Part shown: piece by piece, positions 49,859 to 58,387 of the stretch
How positions within the stretch are numbered: the stretch's first letter is position 1
Layout of the letters: each line of letters opens with the position of its first letter
From: Micromonospora sp. H61
GTDB taxonomy: Bacteria > Actinomycetota > Actinomycetes > Mycobacteriales > Micromonosporaceae
Length of the DNA: 64,000 nucleotides
Assembly (NCBI RefSeq): GCF_018070325.1
Contig: NZ_JAGPXY010000016.1
Location: forward strand, 1-64,000
Direction of reading: 5' to 3'
Position numbers and translations under genes: made by a program
The notes under the pieces: model-generated
What the model saw: the letters and a program-made list of their open reading frames with translations, nothing else
The model's database searches: none
Told to the model about the DNA's origin: nothing

Positions 49859-51691
49859 ATGAGCGCACGAGTACGGGCTCCCGAACTGCGCGGTCGGGGC
49901 TGGCTGAACACCGGTGGACGCGACCTCAAGCTCGCCGACCTTCGCGGCAAGATCGTCATTGCCGATTTTTGGACGTTCTGCTGCATCAACTGCCTGCACG
50001 TGCTCGACGAGCTGCGCCCGCTGGAGGAGAAGTACGGCGACGTGCTCGTCGTGATCGGCGTGCACTCGCCGAAGTTCGAGCACGAGAAGGACGCCGACGC
50101 GCTCGCCGCCGCCGTGGAGCGGTACGGGGTGCACCACCCCGTACTCGACGACCCTGAGCTGGACATGTGGCAGCAGTACGCGGCCCGGGCCTGGCCGACC
50201 CTGTCGGTGATCGACCCCGAGGGTTACGTGGTGGCCACCATGGCCGGCGAGGGGCACGCCGAGGGGCTGGCCCGACTGATCGACGAGTTGATCGCCACCC
50301 ACGAGGCCAAGGGCACCCTGCACCGGGGGACCGGCCCGTACGTCCCGCCGCCGGCACCGGAGACCGCGCTGCGCTTCCCGGGTAAGGCGGTGCTGCTGCC
50401 CAACGGCAACCTGCTGGTCTCGGACTCGGCCCGGCACTCCCTGGTCGAGATCGACCCGGACGGCGAGACGCCGGTGCGTCGGATCGGCTCGGGCGAGCGC
50501 GGCCGGGCGGACGGGCCGGCCGCCGCGGCGACGTTCTCCGAGCCGCAGGGGGTGTGTCTGCTGCCCACGCACGTCGCCGAGGTGGCCGGCTACGACCTGG
50601 TGGTGGCCGACACGGTCAACCACCTGCTGCGCGGCGTACGGCTGGAGTCCGGCGAGGTGGTCACAGTGGCCGGCAGTGGGCGGCAGTGGCGCGCCGAGGT
50701 CGACGACCACGCCCACGACGCGTTCGCCGTCGACCTCTCCTCCCCGTGGGACCTGGCCTGGTACGACGACAAGCTGATCATCGCGATGGCCGGCATCCAC
50801 CAGCTCTGGTGGTTCGACCCGATCAAGCGGACCGCCGGCATGTACGCCGGCACCACTGTGGAGGCGTTGCGCGACGGCCCGCTGGCCGAGGCGTGGATGG
50901 CCCAGCCGTCGGGGCTCTCCACCTCCGCCGACGGCACCCGACTCTGGGTGGCCGACAGCGAGTCCAGCGCCGTCCGGTACGTCGAGAACGGTGTGCTGGG
51001 CACCGCCGTCGGGCAGGGTCTGTTCGACTTCGGGCACGTGGACGGTCCGGCGGAGACTGCGCTGCTGCAGCACCCGCTGGGCGTGTGCGCCCTGCCGGAC
51101 GGCTCGGTGCTGATCGCGGACACGTACAACGGTGCGGTGCGCCGCTTCGACCCGGCCAGCAACCAGGTCTCCACCGTCGCGGACGGGTTGGCGGAGCCGA
51201 GCGACCTGGTGCTCACCCCGTCCGGTGAGGTGCTGGTGGTGGAGTCCGCCGCGCACCGGTTGACCCGGCTCGCCCCCGGCGCCCTGTCGGCGGCGGGTGC
51301 CAGCACCGTGGACGGGCCTCGGCACCGCACCGAGCGCAAGCCGACCGACGTCGCGGCCGGCGAGGTCACCCTGGACATCGTCTTCACCCCGGCGCCGGGG
51401 CAGAAGCTGGACGAGACGTACGGGCCGTCGACCCGGCTGGTGGTCTCCGCGTCCCCGCCGGAGCTGCTGGTGGACGGTGCCGGCACGGGCACCGAACTGT
51501 CCCGCCGGCTGGTGCTCAACGGCGAGGTCACCGCAGGGGTGCTTCAGGTGACCGCGCAGGCGGCGACCTGTGACGCGGACGTCGAGCACGCGGCGTGCCA
51601 CCTGACCCGGCAGGACTGGGGCGTACCGGTCCGGGTGGTCGACGGTGCCGTGACCAGGCTGCCGCTGGTGCTTCGCGGCCTGGACGCCTGA
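49859..51691 (+). CDS. NHL-repeat thioredoxin-fold protein (NHLRC2-like)
   Basis: A 610-residue protein. N-terminal thioredoxin fold with CxxC Cys42 and Cys45 in WTFCCINCLH, the signature also seen in animal NHLRC2. From about 170 to 510, a beta-propeller of NHL repeats (GNLLVSDSARHSLVEID, LPDGSVLIADTYNGAVRR). A C-terminal beta domain with a Cys pair follows. It has no signal peptide or membrane helix, so it is cytoplasmic. Its substrate is unknown. CACGAT precedes the ATG by exactly six bases, so the message may be leaderless; no Shine-Dalgarno is seen. Upstream in-frame starts lie in the intergenic region. Confidence 0.88.
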   Translation: MSARVRAPELRGRGWLNTGGRDLKLADLRGKIVIADFWTFCCINCLHVLDELRPLEEKYGDVLVVIGVHSPKFEHEKDADALAAAVERYGVHHPVLDDPELDMWQQYAARAWPTLSVIDPEGYVVATMAGEGHAEGLARLIDELIATHEAKGTLHRGTGPYVPPPAPETALRFPGKAVLLPNGNLLVSDSARHSLVEIDPDGETPVRRIGSGERGRADGPAAAATFSEPQGVCLLPTHVAEVAGYDLVVADTVNHLLRGVRLESGEVVTVAGSGRQWRAEVDDHAHDAFAVDLSSPWDLAWYDDKLIIAMAGIHQLWWFDPIKRTAGMYAGTTVEALRDGPLAEAWMAQPSGLSTSADGTRLWVADSESSAVRYVENGVLGTAVGQGLFDFGHVDGPAETALLQHPLGVCALPDGSVLIADTYNGAVRRFDPASNQVSTVADGLAEPSDLVLTPSGEVLVVESAAHRLTRLAPGALSAAGASTVDGPRHRTERKPTDVAAGEVTLDIVFTPAPGQKLDETYGPSTRLVVSASPPELLVDGAGTGTELSRRLVLNGEVTAGVLQVTAQAATCDADVEHAACHLTRQDWGVPVRVVDGAVTRLPLVLRGLDA

Positions 51692-51694
51692 CGC

Positions 51695-51724
51695 GATCGG
51701 AGGGGCCCGCCGGCCCCTCCGATC
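51695..51724. terminator. Bidirectional terminator hairpin
   Basis: GATCGGAGGGGCC / GGCCCCTCCGATC, a perfect 13-bp stem with a four-base loop. The right arm overlaps the pxpA stop codon (51723-51725). Confidence 0.9.
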
Positions 51725-52472
51725 ACGCGAACGGGGCCAGTGTGATGTCGGCGTCGATCAGGGTGGCGCGGACGAGTTCGGCGGCGGACACCGCGCCGGG
51801 GGTGTCGCCGTGCACGCAGATCGAGTCGACCGAGCACGGGATGACTGTGCCGTCGACCGCCACCACGCTGCGTTCGGTGGCCATCCGCGCCGCCCGTTCG
51901 GCTACCTGCTCGGGGTCGGTGATCACCGCGCCGGGGGTGCCGCGCGGCACCAGCGCCCCGTTGGGCAGGTAGGCGCGGTCGGCGAACGCCTCGGCAACCA
52001 CCGGCAGGCCCGCGCCCACGGCGAGTTGGGCGAGCGTCGAGCCGGGAAGGCAGAGTACGGGCAGCTCGGGGTCGTAACCGCTGACGGCGGCGACCACCGC
52101 CGCCGCCTGGGACTCGTCGGTGCTGGCCGCGTGGTAGAGCGCGCCGTGCGGCTTGAGGTAGCGGACCCGGGTGCGGAACAACCGGCAGAACGCGTCCAGC
52201 GCCCCCAACTGGTAGGTCACCTCGTCGCGTAGCTCGGCGAAGTCGTACGCGATGTGCCGCCGGCCGAAGCCGGCCAGGTCCCGGTAGCCGACCTGCGCGC
52301 CCACCGCGACCCCGCGGCGCGCGGCACCCTCGCAGACCCGCCGCATGGTGGACGGGTCGCCGCCGTGGAAGCCGCAGGCGACATTGGCGGAGGTGACGAG
52401 GCTCAGCAGCGCCTCGTCGTCGCCGAGTCGCCAGATGCCGAATCCCTCGCCCAGGTCAGCGTTGAGGTCCAT
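51723..52472 (-). CDS. pxpA: 5-oxoprolinase subunit PxpA (LamB/YcsF family)
   Basis: A 249-residue cytoplasmic subunit of the ATP-dependent 5-oxoprolinase that opens pyroglutamate to glutamate. It begins MDLNADLGEGFGIW, with the family blocks SANVACGFHGGDP near 29, GAQVGYRDLAGFGRR near 58, LKPHGALYH near 104 and DSICVHGDTPGA near 218. The start codon is inside the last 17 bases of pxpC, so the genes overlap. Last gene of the pxpB-pxpC-pxpA operon. Confidence 0.95.
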   Translation of the reverse strand: MDLNADLGEGFGIWRLGDDEALLSLVTSANVACGFHGGDPSTMRRVCEGAARRGVAVGAQVGYRDLAGFGRRHIAYDFAELRDEVTYQLGALDAFCRLFRTRVRYLKPHGALYHAASTDESQAAAVVAAVSGYDPELPVLCLPGSTLAQLAVGAGLPVVAEAFADRAYLPNGALVPRGTPGAVITDPEQVAERAARMATERSVVAVDGTVIPCSVDSICVHGDTPGAVSAAELVRATLIDADITLAPFA

Positions 52473-53319
52473 GGAATCTGACGGTAGTACCTGGCCGGGC
52501 CTGCGCGAGCGGGGTCACGTCGGTGACCACCCCGATGACTGGGTATCCACCGGTGGTCGGATGGTCCGCGAGGAAGATCAGGGGTTGTCCGTCCGCCGGT
52601 ACCTGCACCGCGCCGAGCACGATGCCCTCGCTGGGCAGTTCGCCGGCCACCGCGCGGGGCAGCGCCGCGCCGGCGAGCCGCGCGCCGACCCGGTTGCTCA
52701 CCGGGCTGATGGTGTACGCGCTGCCGAAGAGCCGGTCGAACGCTGTCGGCGTGAACCAGTCCTCGCGAGGACCGGCGCCCAGCGTCAGGTGCAGCTCCTC
52801 AGGCGGCGTGGAGCACACGGTCAGGTCCACCGGTGCGGGGGTGCCGACCGGATCACCGAGCGGCAGCAGGTCACCGTCCCGTAGCGGGGGCGGGCCGAGC
52901 CCGGAGAGGGTGTCGGTGGCCCGGCTACCGAGCACCGGTGACACGTCGATGCCGCCCGCCACCGCCAGCCAACTCCGTACGCCCCGCCGGGCGGGACCGA
53001 TCCGCAGCACCGTCCCCGCCGGCACGGTGAGCGGGCGTCCCGTGTCACCGGGTCGGGCACCCGCCTGGACGGGGACCTCGGCGCCGGTGACCGCCACCGT
53101 CGCCGCCCGGGTCAGCCGCAGGGTGCAGCCGGTCAGGGTGATCTCCAGGCCGGCCGCGTGCTCCGGATTGCCGACCAGTCGGTTGGCCAACCGCAGGGCA
53201 CCCGGATCGAGAGCACCGGACCGGGGTACGCCGAGGTGCGCCCAACCCGGCCGGCCCAGGTCCTGCACTGTGGTGAGCGCGCCGGCGCGGAGCACCTCGA
53301 TGGTGGCCGGGTGGGTCAC
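52456..53319 (-). CDS. pxpC: 5-oxoprolinase subunit PxpC (biotin-dependent carboxyltransferase-like)
   Basis: A 287-residue subunit of the carboxyltransferase-like AHS2/KipA family. Family blocks: VQDLGRPGWAHLGVPRSGALD near 18, VAVTGAEVPV near 64, RSWLAVAGGIDV near 97, and the C-terminal DHPTTGGYPVIGVV. The frame is open much further upstream, but the GTG at 53319 overlaps the pxpB stop (GTGA) and matches the family start. Together with PxpB it forms the catalytic pair that phosphorylates 5-oxoproline. Confidence 0.93.
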   Translation of the reverse strand: MTHPATIEVLRAGALTTVQDLGRPGWAHLGVPRSGALDPGALRLANRLVGNPEHAAGLEITLTGCTLRLTRAATVAVTGAEVPVQAGARPGDTGRPLTVPAGTVLRIGPARRGVRSWLAVAGGIDVSPVLGSRATDTLSGLGPPPLRDGDLLPLGDPVGTPAPVDLTVCSTPPEELHLTLGAGPREDWFTPTAFDRLFGSAYTISPVSNRVGARLAGAALPRAVAGELPSEGIVLGAVQVPADGQPLIFLADHPTTGGYPVIGVVTDVTPLAQARPGTTVRFHGPQR

Positions 53320-54047
53320 GCCGCCACCATCCGGACCGTGGTGCCCGGACCGAGTCGGGCCGGCGGGTCGGCGGCCACGTCGAACAGCACCAGGTCGGTC
53401 CGACCGACCAGCTGCCAGCCGCCCGGGGAAGCGCCCGGGTAGATGCCGGCGTACGGGCCGGCCAACGCGACCGAGCCGGCCGGCACCCGGGGACGGGGCG
53501 TGGCCAGCCGGGGCAGCGCCAGCTCGGCGGGCAGCCCGGTCAGGTAGGGGAATCCGGGGGCGAAGCCGCAGAAGGCGACCCGGAACCGGGTGCTGGTCAA
53601 CCGGTGCCGCACTGCCGACACGTCCACGCCCCAGTGTTCCGCCACCGCCGGCAGGTCCGGCCCGTCGAAGGTGACCGGTACGACCACGTCCGCCGCGCCG
53701 TCGGCTGCGTCTCCGGCTGTGGCGTTGTGGTCCTGGGCGTCGGCGTGGTCTTTGGCGTGGGCGTGGGCCTGGTTGGGGCGGGTGATCGCGGCGGTGACGG
53801 CGGATGCCCATCGGGTCAGCTGATCGGCCGTGGTGGTCGGGTCGGGCAGGCCGTCGAGCAGCACGGTCCGGGCCGCCGGCACGATCTCCACGGCGATCAG
53901 GTCACCCCGCTCCCGACGCCGCCACAGCTCGGCCCGCCACGCTTCGACAAACGCGGCCTCGGGGGTGTCGGCGACGTGTTCGGGGGTGTCGGCGGGGGCG
54001 GTGCAGTCGAGTAGCAGGGCGTGCGCCCCGACCTGTCGGATCCGCAT
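53316..54047 (-). CDS. pxpB: 5-oxoprolinase subunit PxpB (KipI-like)
   Basis: A 243-residue subunit of the AHS1/KipI family with FCGFAPGFPYLTGLP near 162, RVPAGSVALAG near 188, and YPGASPGGWQLVGRT near 205. An unusual His/Asp/Ala-rich insertion (HAHAKDHADAQDHNATAGD, about residues 95-115) lies between the N- and C-terminal halves and is probably a flexible linker. GAGGAT and GAGCGG precede the ATG at 54047, the same 14-mer (AGGATGAGCGGATG) as at 60437, suggesting a leaderless start. First gene of the operon. Confidence 0.93.
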   Translation of the reverse strand: MRIRQVGAHALLLDCTAPADTPEHVADTPEAAFVEAWRAELWRRRERGDLIAVEIVPAARTVLLDGLPDPTTTADQLTRWASAVTAAITRPNQAHAHAKDHADAQDHNATAGDAADGAADVVVPVTFDGPDLPAVAEHWGVDVSAVRHRLTSTRFRVAFCGFAPGFPYLTGLPAELALPRLATPRPRVPAGSVALAGPYAGIYPGASPGGWQLVGRTDLVLFDVAADPPARLGPGTTVRMVAA

Positions 54048-54120
54048 CCGCTCATCCTCGCCGATGTCGTGCCGATCCGGTGTTCACGTTGACGGTGCCG
54101 GGTGTCACCAACGCCACTAC

Positions 54121-54148
54121 TTACAAGTAACCTACGGTGCCGTAACCT
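54121..54148 (+). promoter_or_regulatory. Promoter of trhA
   Basis: TTACAA (54121-54126), 16 bases, TAACCT (54143-54148), then six bases to the GTG at 54155. The transcript should start at the start codon. Confidence 0.6.
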
Positions 54149-54154
54149 GATTGG

Positions 54155-54832
54155 GTGACCACCTCCGCCCCGCTTCGCCTGAAGCCGGTCGACATCGGTA
54201 AGCCCCGGATGCGCGGCTGGCTACACACGTACGCCTTCTTCGTCGCCGTGGTCTGCGGCATCGTGCTCTGCTCGATCGCCGCCACCCGGCCGGGGTGGGC
54301 ACCCCTGGTGAGCTGCCTCATCTACAGCCTGACGGTCTGCGGGCTCTTCGGCACGAGCGCGCTGTACCACCGTCGCGTGTGGTCAGAGCGCGGCTACCAG
54401 GTGATGCGCCGGATGGACCACTCGATGATCTTCGTGTTCATCGCCGGCACGTACACACCGCTCTGCGCGATGCTGCTCGCGCCCCGGCCGGCCACAGTGA
54501 TGCTGGCCCTGGTCTGGGGCGGCGCGCTGGCCGGCGTGGCGGTCAAGGTGGTCTGGCCGCACGCGCCGCGCTGGGTGTCCGCGCCGCTCTACCTGGCGCT
54601 GGGCTGGGTGGCGGTGGCCATGCTGCCGGAGATCCTGCACGGGGGCGGCGTCGCCGCGCTGGTGCTGCTGATCGTCGGCGGCGCGATCTACAGCATCGGC
54701 GCGGTCTTCTACGCGTTGCGCCGACCCAATCCGTGGCCGACCGTCTTCGGCCACCATGAGTTCTTCCACGCCTGCACACTGCTGGCGGCGCTCTGTCACC
54801 ACATCGCGATCTACTTCGCGCTGTTCGCCTGA
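54155..54832 (+). CDS. trhA: Hemolysin III family membrane protein (TrhA)
   Basis: A 225-residue protein with seven membrane helices of the PAQR/hemolysin III family. Conserved: GTSALYHRRVW near 68, RRMDHSMIFVFIAGTYTPL near 88 with the acidic and His residues of the metal site, and the final HEFFHACTLLAALCHH near 200. The family is linked to membrane fluidity and zinc-dependent hydrolase activity. The GTG at 54155 is six bases after a TAACCT -10 box with a -35 16 bases further, and there is no Shine-Dalgarno, so the message is very probably leaderless. Confidence 0.92.
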   Translation: MTTSAPLRLKPVDIGKPRMRGWLHTYAFFVAVVCGIVLCSIAATRPGWAPLVSCLIYSLTVCGLFGTSALYHRRVWSERGYQVMRRMDHSMIFVFIAGTYTPLCAMLLAPRPATVMLALVWGGALAGVAVKVVWPHAPRWVSAPLYLALGWVAVAMLPEILHGGGVAALVLLIVGGAIYSIGAVFYALRRPNPWPTVFGHHEFFHACTLLAALCHHIAIYFALFA

Positions 54833-54903
54833 CCCGACCGGCTTCGGGACCGGGCCCGCACCGCAAGGGTAGTGGGGGCCGGCGGTCCCGGCGCAGACGC
54901 GAG

Positions 54904-54933
54904 CCGGGGCCCCGCGACGCTGCGGGACCCCGG
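54904..54933. terminator. Bidirectional terminator hairpin
   Basis: CCGGGGCCCCGC / GCGGGACCCCGG with one G-U pair and a GACGCT loop, between trhA and the first DUF6458 gene. Confidence 0.75.
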
Positions 54934-54949
54934 AGTGTGTGGGCGAGGA

Positions 54950-55237
54950 TCAGACCGGTCGGCCCGGCCGACGCACCTCGCGGTACTCCTGCATGACCTG
55001 GTTGTCCTGGACCGGCACGACCCGGTCGGCCACCACGCGCTCCTCGCGAACCGGCGCCGCCACCACCGGGCGACGGCGGCTGTTCCAGAAGTAGAGGGTG
55101 GCGAGCAGGCCGGCGACGCCGGCGAGCATCAGTACCCAGCCGACCACGGCCAGGTCCAGCCAGCCCAGGTCGGCCTCCACTGCGAACGCGAAGATCGCGC
55201 CTAATGCGATCAAGAAGATGCTGCCACCAATGCCCAT
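54950..55237 (-). CDS. DUF6458 family membrane protein (copy 1)
   Basis: A 95-residue protein with two membrane helices (about 3-22 and 30-52) joined by a short turn (MGIGGSIFLIALGAIFAFAVEADLGWLDLAVVGWVLMLAGVAGLL) and a basic, Val/Arg-rich cytoplasmic tail ending REVRRPGRPV. This fold is the DUF6458 family of actinobacteria. ATG at 55237 follows GAGGAGCG. A second copy lies at 55938-56207, on the other side of the SixA-like gene. Function unknown. Confidence 0.8.
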   Translation of the reverse strand: MGIGGSIFLIALGAIFAFAVEADLGWLDLAVVGWVLMLAGVAGLLATLYFWNSRRRPVVAAPVREERVVADRVVPVQDNQVMQEYREVRRPGRPV

Positions 55238-55349
55238 GTCTCGCTCCTCGGCTCTAACCTGGCGTACGTCGCGCCGCGGCCGTCGGTAGGGGTGCGGCAT
55301 CCATCGACTTACCCAGGCGCAGAGATCGCCAATCGGGCAAGCTGGGGGC

Positions 55350-55889
55350 ATGACGGACGCCGACCCCGACACACGGACTCTGGTGTTGCTGCGGCACGCG
55401 AAGGCCGAGCAGGGCAGCGACGCGGCGGACGACGCGGAGCGGCCGCTGAGCGCACGTGGAACCGCCGACGCGGCTACGGCTGGGGCCTGGTTGGCGCACC
55501 AGGGGCTGCTGCCCGACGTGGTGATCTGCTCGACGGCCCGACGCACCCGGCAGACCTGGCACGGGGTGGCGATGGGGATGACCGGTTCACCACCGGAGGG
55601 TGGCCCGACCGGTCCTCGCCCGACCGTCCGTTATGAGCCGGGTGCGTACGACGCGCACCCCGAGGAGTTGTTGTCGCTGGTCCGCACTGTGGATCCGGCG
55701 GCCCGCACAGCGCTGCTCATTGCCCACAATCCGGGCATCTCGCTGCTCTCCGCGCTCCTCGACCCCGAGGGAGTGGACGACGAGGGTTTGCGCACGGCCG
55801 AGCTTGCGGTGCACCGCTGCCCGCTCGGCTGGTCGGAGTTGAGCAGGGCGGGAGCGCCGCTCACGGCTCGGCACACCGCACGCGACTGA
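55350..55889 (+). CDS. SixA-type histidine phosphatase
   Basis: A 179-residue phosphohistidine phosphatase of the branch-1 histidine phosphatase superfamily. The catalytic LLRHAKAEQ has Arg15 and His16; the TARRTRQTW segment near 62 and LIAHNPGISLL near 125 with the second histidine match SixA. It may dephosphorylate histidine-phosphorylated proteins or small substrates. CAAGCT lies six bases before the ATG and a GGGGG run overlaps, so it could be leaderless or weakly led. Confidence 0.88.
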   Translation: MTDADPDTRTLVLLRHAKAEQGSDAADDAERPLSARGTADAATAGAWLAHQGLLPDVVICSTARRTRQTWHGVAMGMTGSPPEGGPTGPRPTVRYEPGAYDAHPEELLSLVRTVDPAARTALLIAHNPGISLLSALLDPEGVDDEGLRTAELAVHRCPLGWSELSRAGAPLTARHTARD

Positions 55890-55918
55890 GCCACCCGCCG
55901 ATCAGACGGGTGGCTCAG
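55886..55918. terminator. Bidirectional terminator hairpin
   Basis: CTGAGCCACCCG / CGGGTGGCTCAG, a perfect 12-bp stem with a nine-base loop. It begins at the SixA stop codon. Confidence 0.85.
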
Positions 55919-55937
55919 GGTACGTGTTGTGCGGGGA

Positions 55938-56207
55938 TCAGGACGGCGGTGCGGTTGGTGGCGGCGGGTCCGGCGGTGGCGGCATCATCGCCGTCGGATG
56001 AGACAGCCGGTTCTCCTCCACGATGAGGGTTCGAGCCCTCTTGCGCCGGTCCTGCCAGAACCAGACAGTGGTCAGCAGTACGGCCAGCCCGGCCAGGATG
56101 AACACCCAGCCGACCGCGCGTACGTCGATCCACCAGACGTTGGCTCTCAGCGCGAAGGTCAGGATCGCGCCGATCGCGATGAGAAAAATGCCGCTTCCTA
56201 CACCCAT
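55938..56207 (-). CDS. DUF6458 family membrane protein (copy 2)
   Basis: An 89-residue paralogue of the protein at 54950-55237: MGVGSGIFLIAIGAILTFALRANVWWIDVRAVGWVFILAGLAVLL, a two-helix hairpin, then a basic segment (WQDRRKRARTLIVEENR) and a Pro-rich end. The first 30 residues differ from copy 1 by few positions. It lies between the SixA-like gene and the acyl-CoA dehydrogenase gene; a terminator upstream of it keeps it separate from the latter. Confidence 0.8.
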   Translation of the reverse strand: MGVGSGIFLIAIGAILTFALRANVWWIDVRAVGWVFILAGLAVLLTTVWFWQDRRKRARTLIVEENRLSHPTAMMPPPPDPPPPTAPPS

Positions 56208-56337
56208 GTGCGCTGCACTCCCCCGTGCGGTGGCTCTGGGCGTTCCCTTTCGAGGTCACGCGACGGTTACCCGCCACGCCAGCGGCATACCCGACCGGGC
56301 TCGGCCAATACGTGCCGCCGTCGGGCCGAGACGGCGA

Positions 56338-56367
56338 CGGCCGGCGGGGCGGAAGCCCCACCGGCCG
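56338..56367 (-). terminator. Terminator of the acyl-CoA dehydrogenase gene
   Basis: CGGCCGGTGGGGC / GCCCCGCCGGCCG on the minus strand, 13-bp stem with one G-U pair and a TTCC loop, 36 bases after the stop. Confidence 0.85.
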
Positions 56368-56402
56368 TGGCAAGTGCCGGGTGGTGCGACCCAGCACAGG
56401 AC

Positions 56403-58259
56403 CTAGAAGGCCTCCTCCGGGAGGTCCATGATGTCGAGGTCGGCACCCTCGATGATCCGCCGGTCGGCGCCGATGCGGGGAAGCACCTCACGGGCGAAGA
56501 AGCGGGCGGCAGCCACCTTGCCGGTGTAGAACGCCTTGTCGCTGGCGGAGACCTCGCCGGCCAGCGCCTTCAGCGCCACGTCGGCCTGCCGCTGGAGCAG
56601 CCAGCCGACCACCAGGTCGCCGATCGCCAGCAGGAACCGTCGGCTGCTCAGCCCGACCTTGTAGAGCGCGCGGGTGTCGCCGCCCTGCGCCTCGCCCAGC
56701 CAGCCGGTCAGCACGCCGAGGATGTTCTGGATCTCGGCCAGCGCCTTGCCGAGCGCCTGCCGCTCCTCCTTGAGCTGGCCGTTGCCCGCCTCGGAGGAGA
56801 TGAACTCCTGGATCTCGCCGGAGACCGCGAGCAGGGCCTTGCCGTTGTCCCGAACGATCTTGCGGAAGATCAGGTCGAGGCTCTGGATGGCGGTGGTGCC
56901 CTCGTACAGGGTGTCGATCTTGGCGTCGCGGACGTACTGCTCCAGCGGGTAGTCCTGGAGGAACCCGGAGCCACCGAAGGTCTGCAGGGCCTCGTGTCCG
57001 AGCATCTCGTACGCCCGCTCCGAACCGACGCCCTTGACCAGCGGCAGCAGCAGGTCGTTGACCCGCTTGGCCAGCTTGGTGGCCTTCTCGTCGCCGGCAG
57101 CCTCGGCCAGCGCGACCTTGTCCTGCCAGGTGGCGGTGTAGAGGACCAGAGCGCGAAGACCCTCGGCGTACGACTTCTGCAGCAGCAGCGAGCGGCGCAC
57201 GTCCGGGTGGTGGGTGATCGTGACCCGGGGGGCGGTCTTGTCCGCCTGCTGGATCAGGTCGGCGCCCTGCACCCGGTTCTTCGCGTACTCGAGGGCGTTG
57301 AGGTAACCGGTGGAGAGGGTGGCGATGGCCTTGGTGCCGACCATCATCCGGGCGTACTCGATGATCATGAACATCTGCCGGATGCCGTCGTGCTTGTCGC
57401 CCAGCAGCCAGCCCTTGGCCGGTACGCCGTGCTCGCCGAAGGTCACCTCGCAGGTGTTGGAGACCTTCAGGCCCATCTTGTGCTCGACGTTTGTGGCGTA
57501 GACGCCGTTGCGCTCGCCCAACTCGCCGGTGGTCTCGTCGAAGTGGAACTTCGGCACCACGAAGAGCGACAGGCCCTTGGTGCCGGGGCCACCGACACCC
57601 TCCACGCCGACCGGGCGCGCCAGCACGTAGTGCACGATGTTGTCGCTCAGGTCGTGCTCACCCGAGGTGATGAAGCGCTTCACACCCTCGATGTGCCAGG
57701 TGCCGTCGGGCTGCTGGATCGCCCGAGTGCGTCCCGCGCCAACGTCCGAGCCGGCATCCGGCTCGGTGAGCACCATCGTGGAGCCCCACTGCTTGTCGAT
57801 GAAGAGCCTGGCCCACTTCTTCTGCCGCTCGTTGCCCTCGACGTGCAGCACGTGCGCGAAGGACGGGCCGGAGGCGTACATCCAGACCGGCGCGTTCGCG
57901 CCGAGCACCAGCTCGGCGAGCGCCCACCAGAGAGCGCGCGGCGCGTTGGTGCCGCCCAGCGCCGGCGGCAGGTCCAGGCGCCAGAACTCGGATTCCATGA
58001 ATGCCTGGTAGGACTTCTTGAACGACTCCGGCAGCGGCGCGGTGTGCGTCGCCGGGTCGAAGACCGGCGGATTGCGGTCACTGTCCGTGTAGCTGGCGGC
58101 CAGATCCTCGCGGGCGAGGCGGTCGACCTCAGCGAGGAAGCTGCGGGCGGTGTCGGTGTCGAGATCCGAGTACGGCTCCTGGCCGAACGCCCGGTCCGCC
58201 CCGAAGACCTCGAACAGGTTGAACTCGAGATCCCGGAGGTTGCTCTTGTAGTGGGTCAT
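56403..58259 (-). CDS. Acyl-CoA dehydrogenase (long FadE5-like type)
   Basis: A 618-residue flavoenzyme that oxidises acyl-CoA to trans-2-enoyl-CoA. N-terminal helical part, central beta domain with [15 protein letters not shown] near 165 (FAD/substrate loop), C-terminal helical domain with a [27 protein letters not shown] segment near 430 and a further C-terminal extension of about 100 residues. Length and extension are those of broad-range FadE5-type enzymes. ATG at 58259. A GTTAC-N6-GTAAC operator lies 28-43 bases before it, so a TetR-type fatty-acid regulator probably controls it. Confidence 0.93.
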   Translation of the reverse strand: MTHYKSNLRDLEFNLFEVFGADRAFGQEPYSDLDTDTARSFLAEVDRLAREDLAASYTDSDRNPPVFDPATHTAPLPESFKKSYQAFMESEFWRLDLPPALGGTNAPRALWWALAELVLGANAPVWMYASGPSFAHVLHVEGNERQKKWARLFIDKQWGSTMVLTEPDAGSDVGAGRTRAIQQPDGTWHIEGVKRFITSGEHDLSDNIVHYVLARPVGVEGVGGPGTKGLSLFVVPKFHFDETTGELGERNGVYATNVEHKMGLKVSNTCEVTFGEHGVPAKGWLLGDKHDGIRQMFMIIEYARMMVGTKAIATLSTGYLNALEYAKNRVQGADLIQQADKTAPRVTITHHPDVRRSLLLQKSYAEGLRALVLYTATWQDKVALAEAAGDEKATKLAKRVNDLLLPLVKGVGSERAYEMLGHEALQTFGGSGFLQDYPLEQYVRDAKIDTLYEGTTAIQSLDLIFRKIVRDNGKALLAVSGEIQEFISSEAGNGQLKEERQALGKALAEIQNILGVLTGWLGEAQGGDTRALYKVGLSSRRFLLAIGDLVVGWLLQRQADVALKALAGEVSASDKAFYTGKVAAARFFAREVLPRIGADRRIIEGADLDIMDLPEEAF

Positions 58260-58286
58260 GCTCGCTGGCCCCGCTTCCGGACAGGT

Positions 58287-58302
58287 GTTACCGATCAGTA
58301 AC
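58287..58302. promoter_or_regulatory. Operator-like inverted repeat of the acyl-CoA dehydrogenase gene
   Basis: GTTAC-CGATCA-GTAAC, perfect five-bp arms, 28-43 bases before the start. A TAATAC string upstream (minus strand, 58314-58309) may be the -10 box, so a bound repressor would sit at the transcript start. Confidence 0.5.
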
Positions 58303-58387
58303 CCCGACTGTATTACTCGCGGGTAGGCAGCGACAAGCGGATCAGCCAAGTGACGGCGATTACACACCTGCGGACGCGGTCGGCCGC

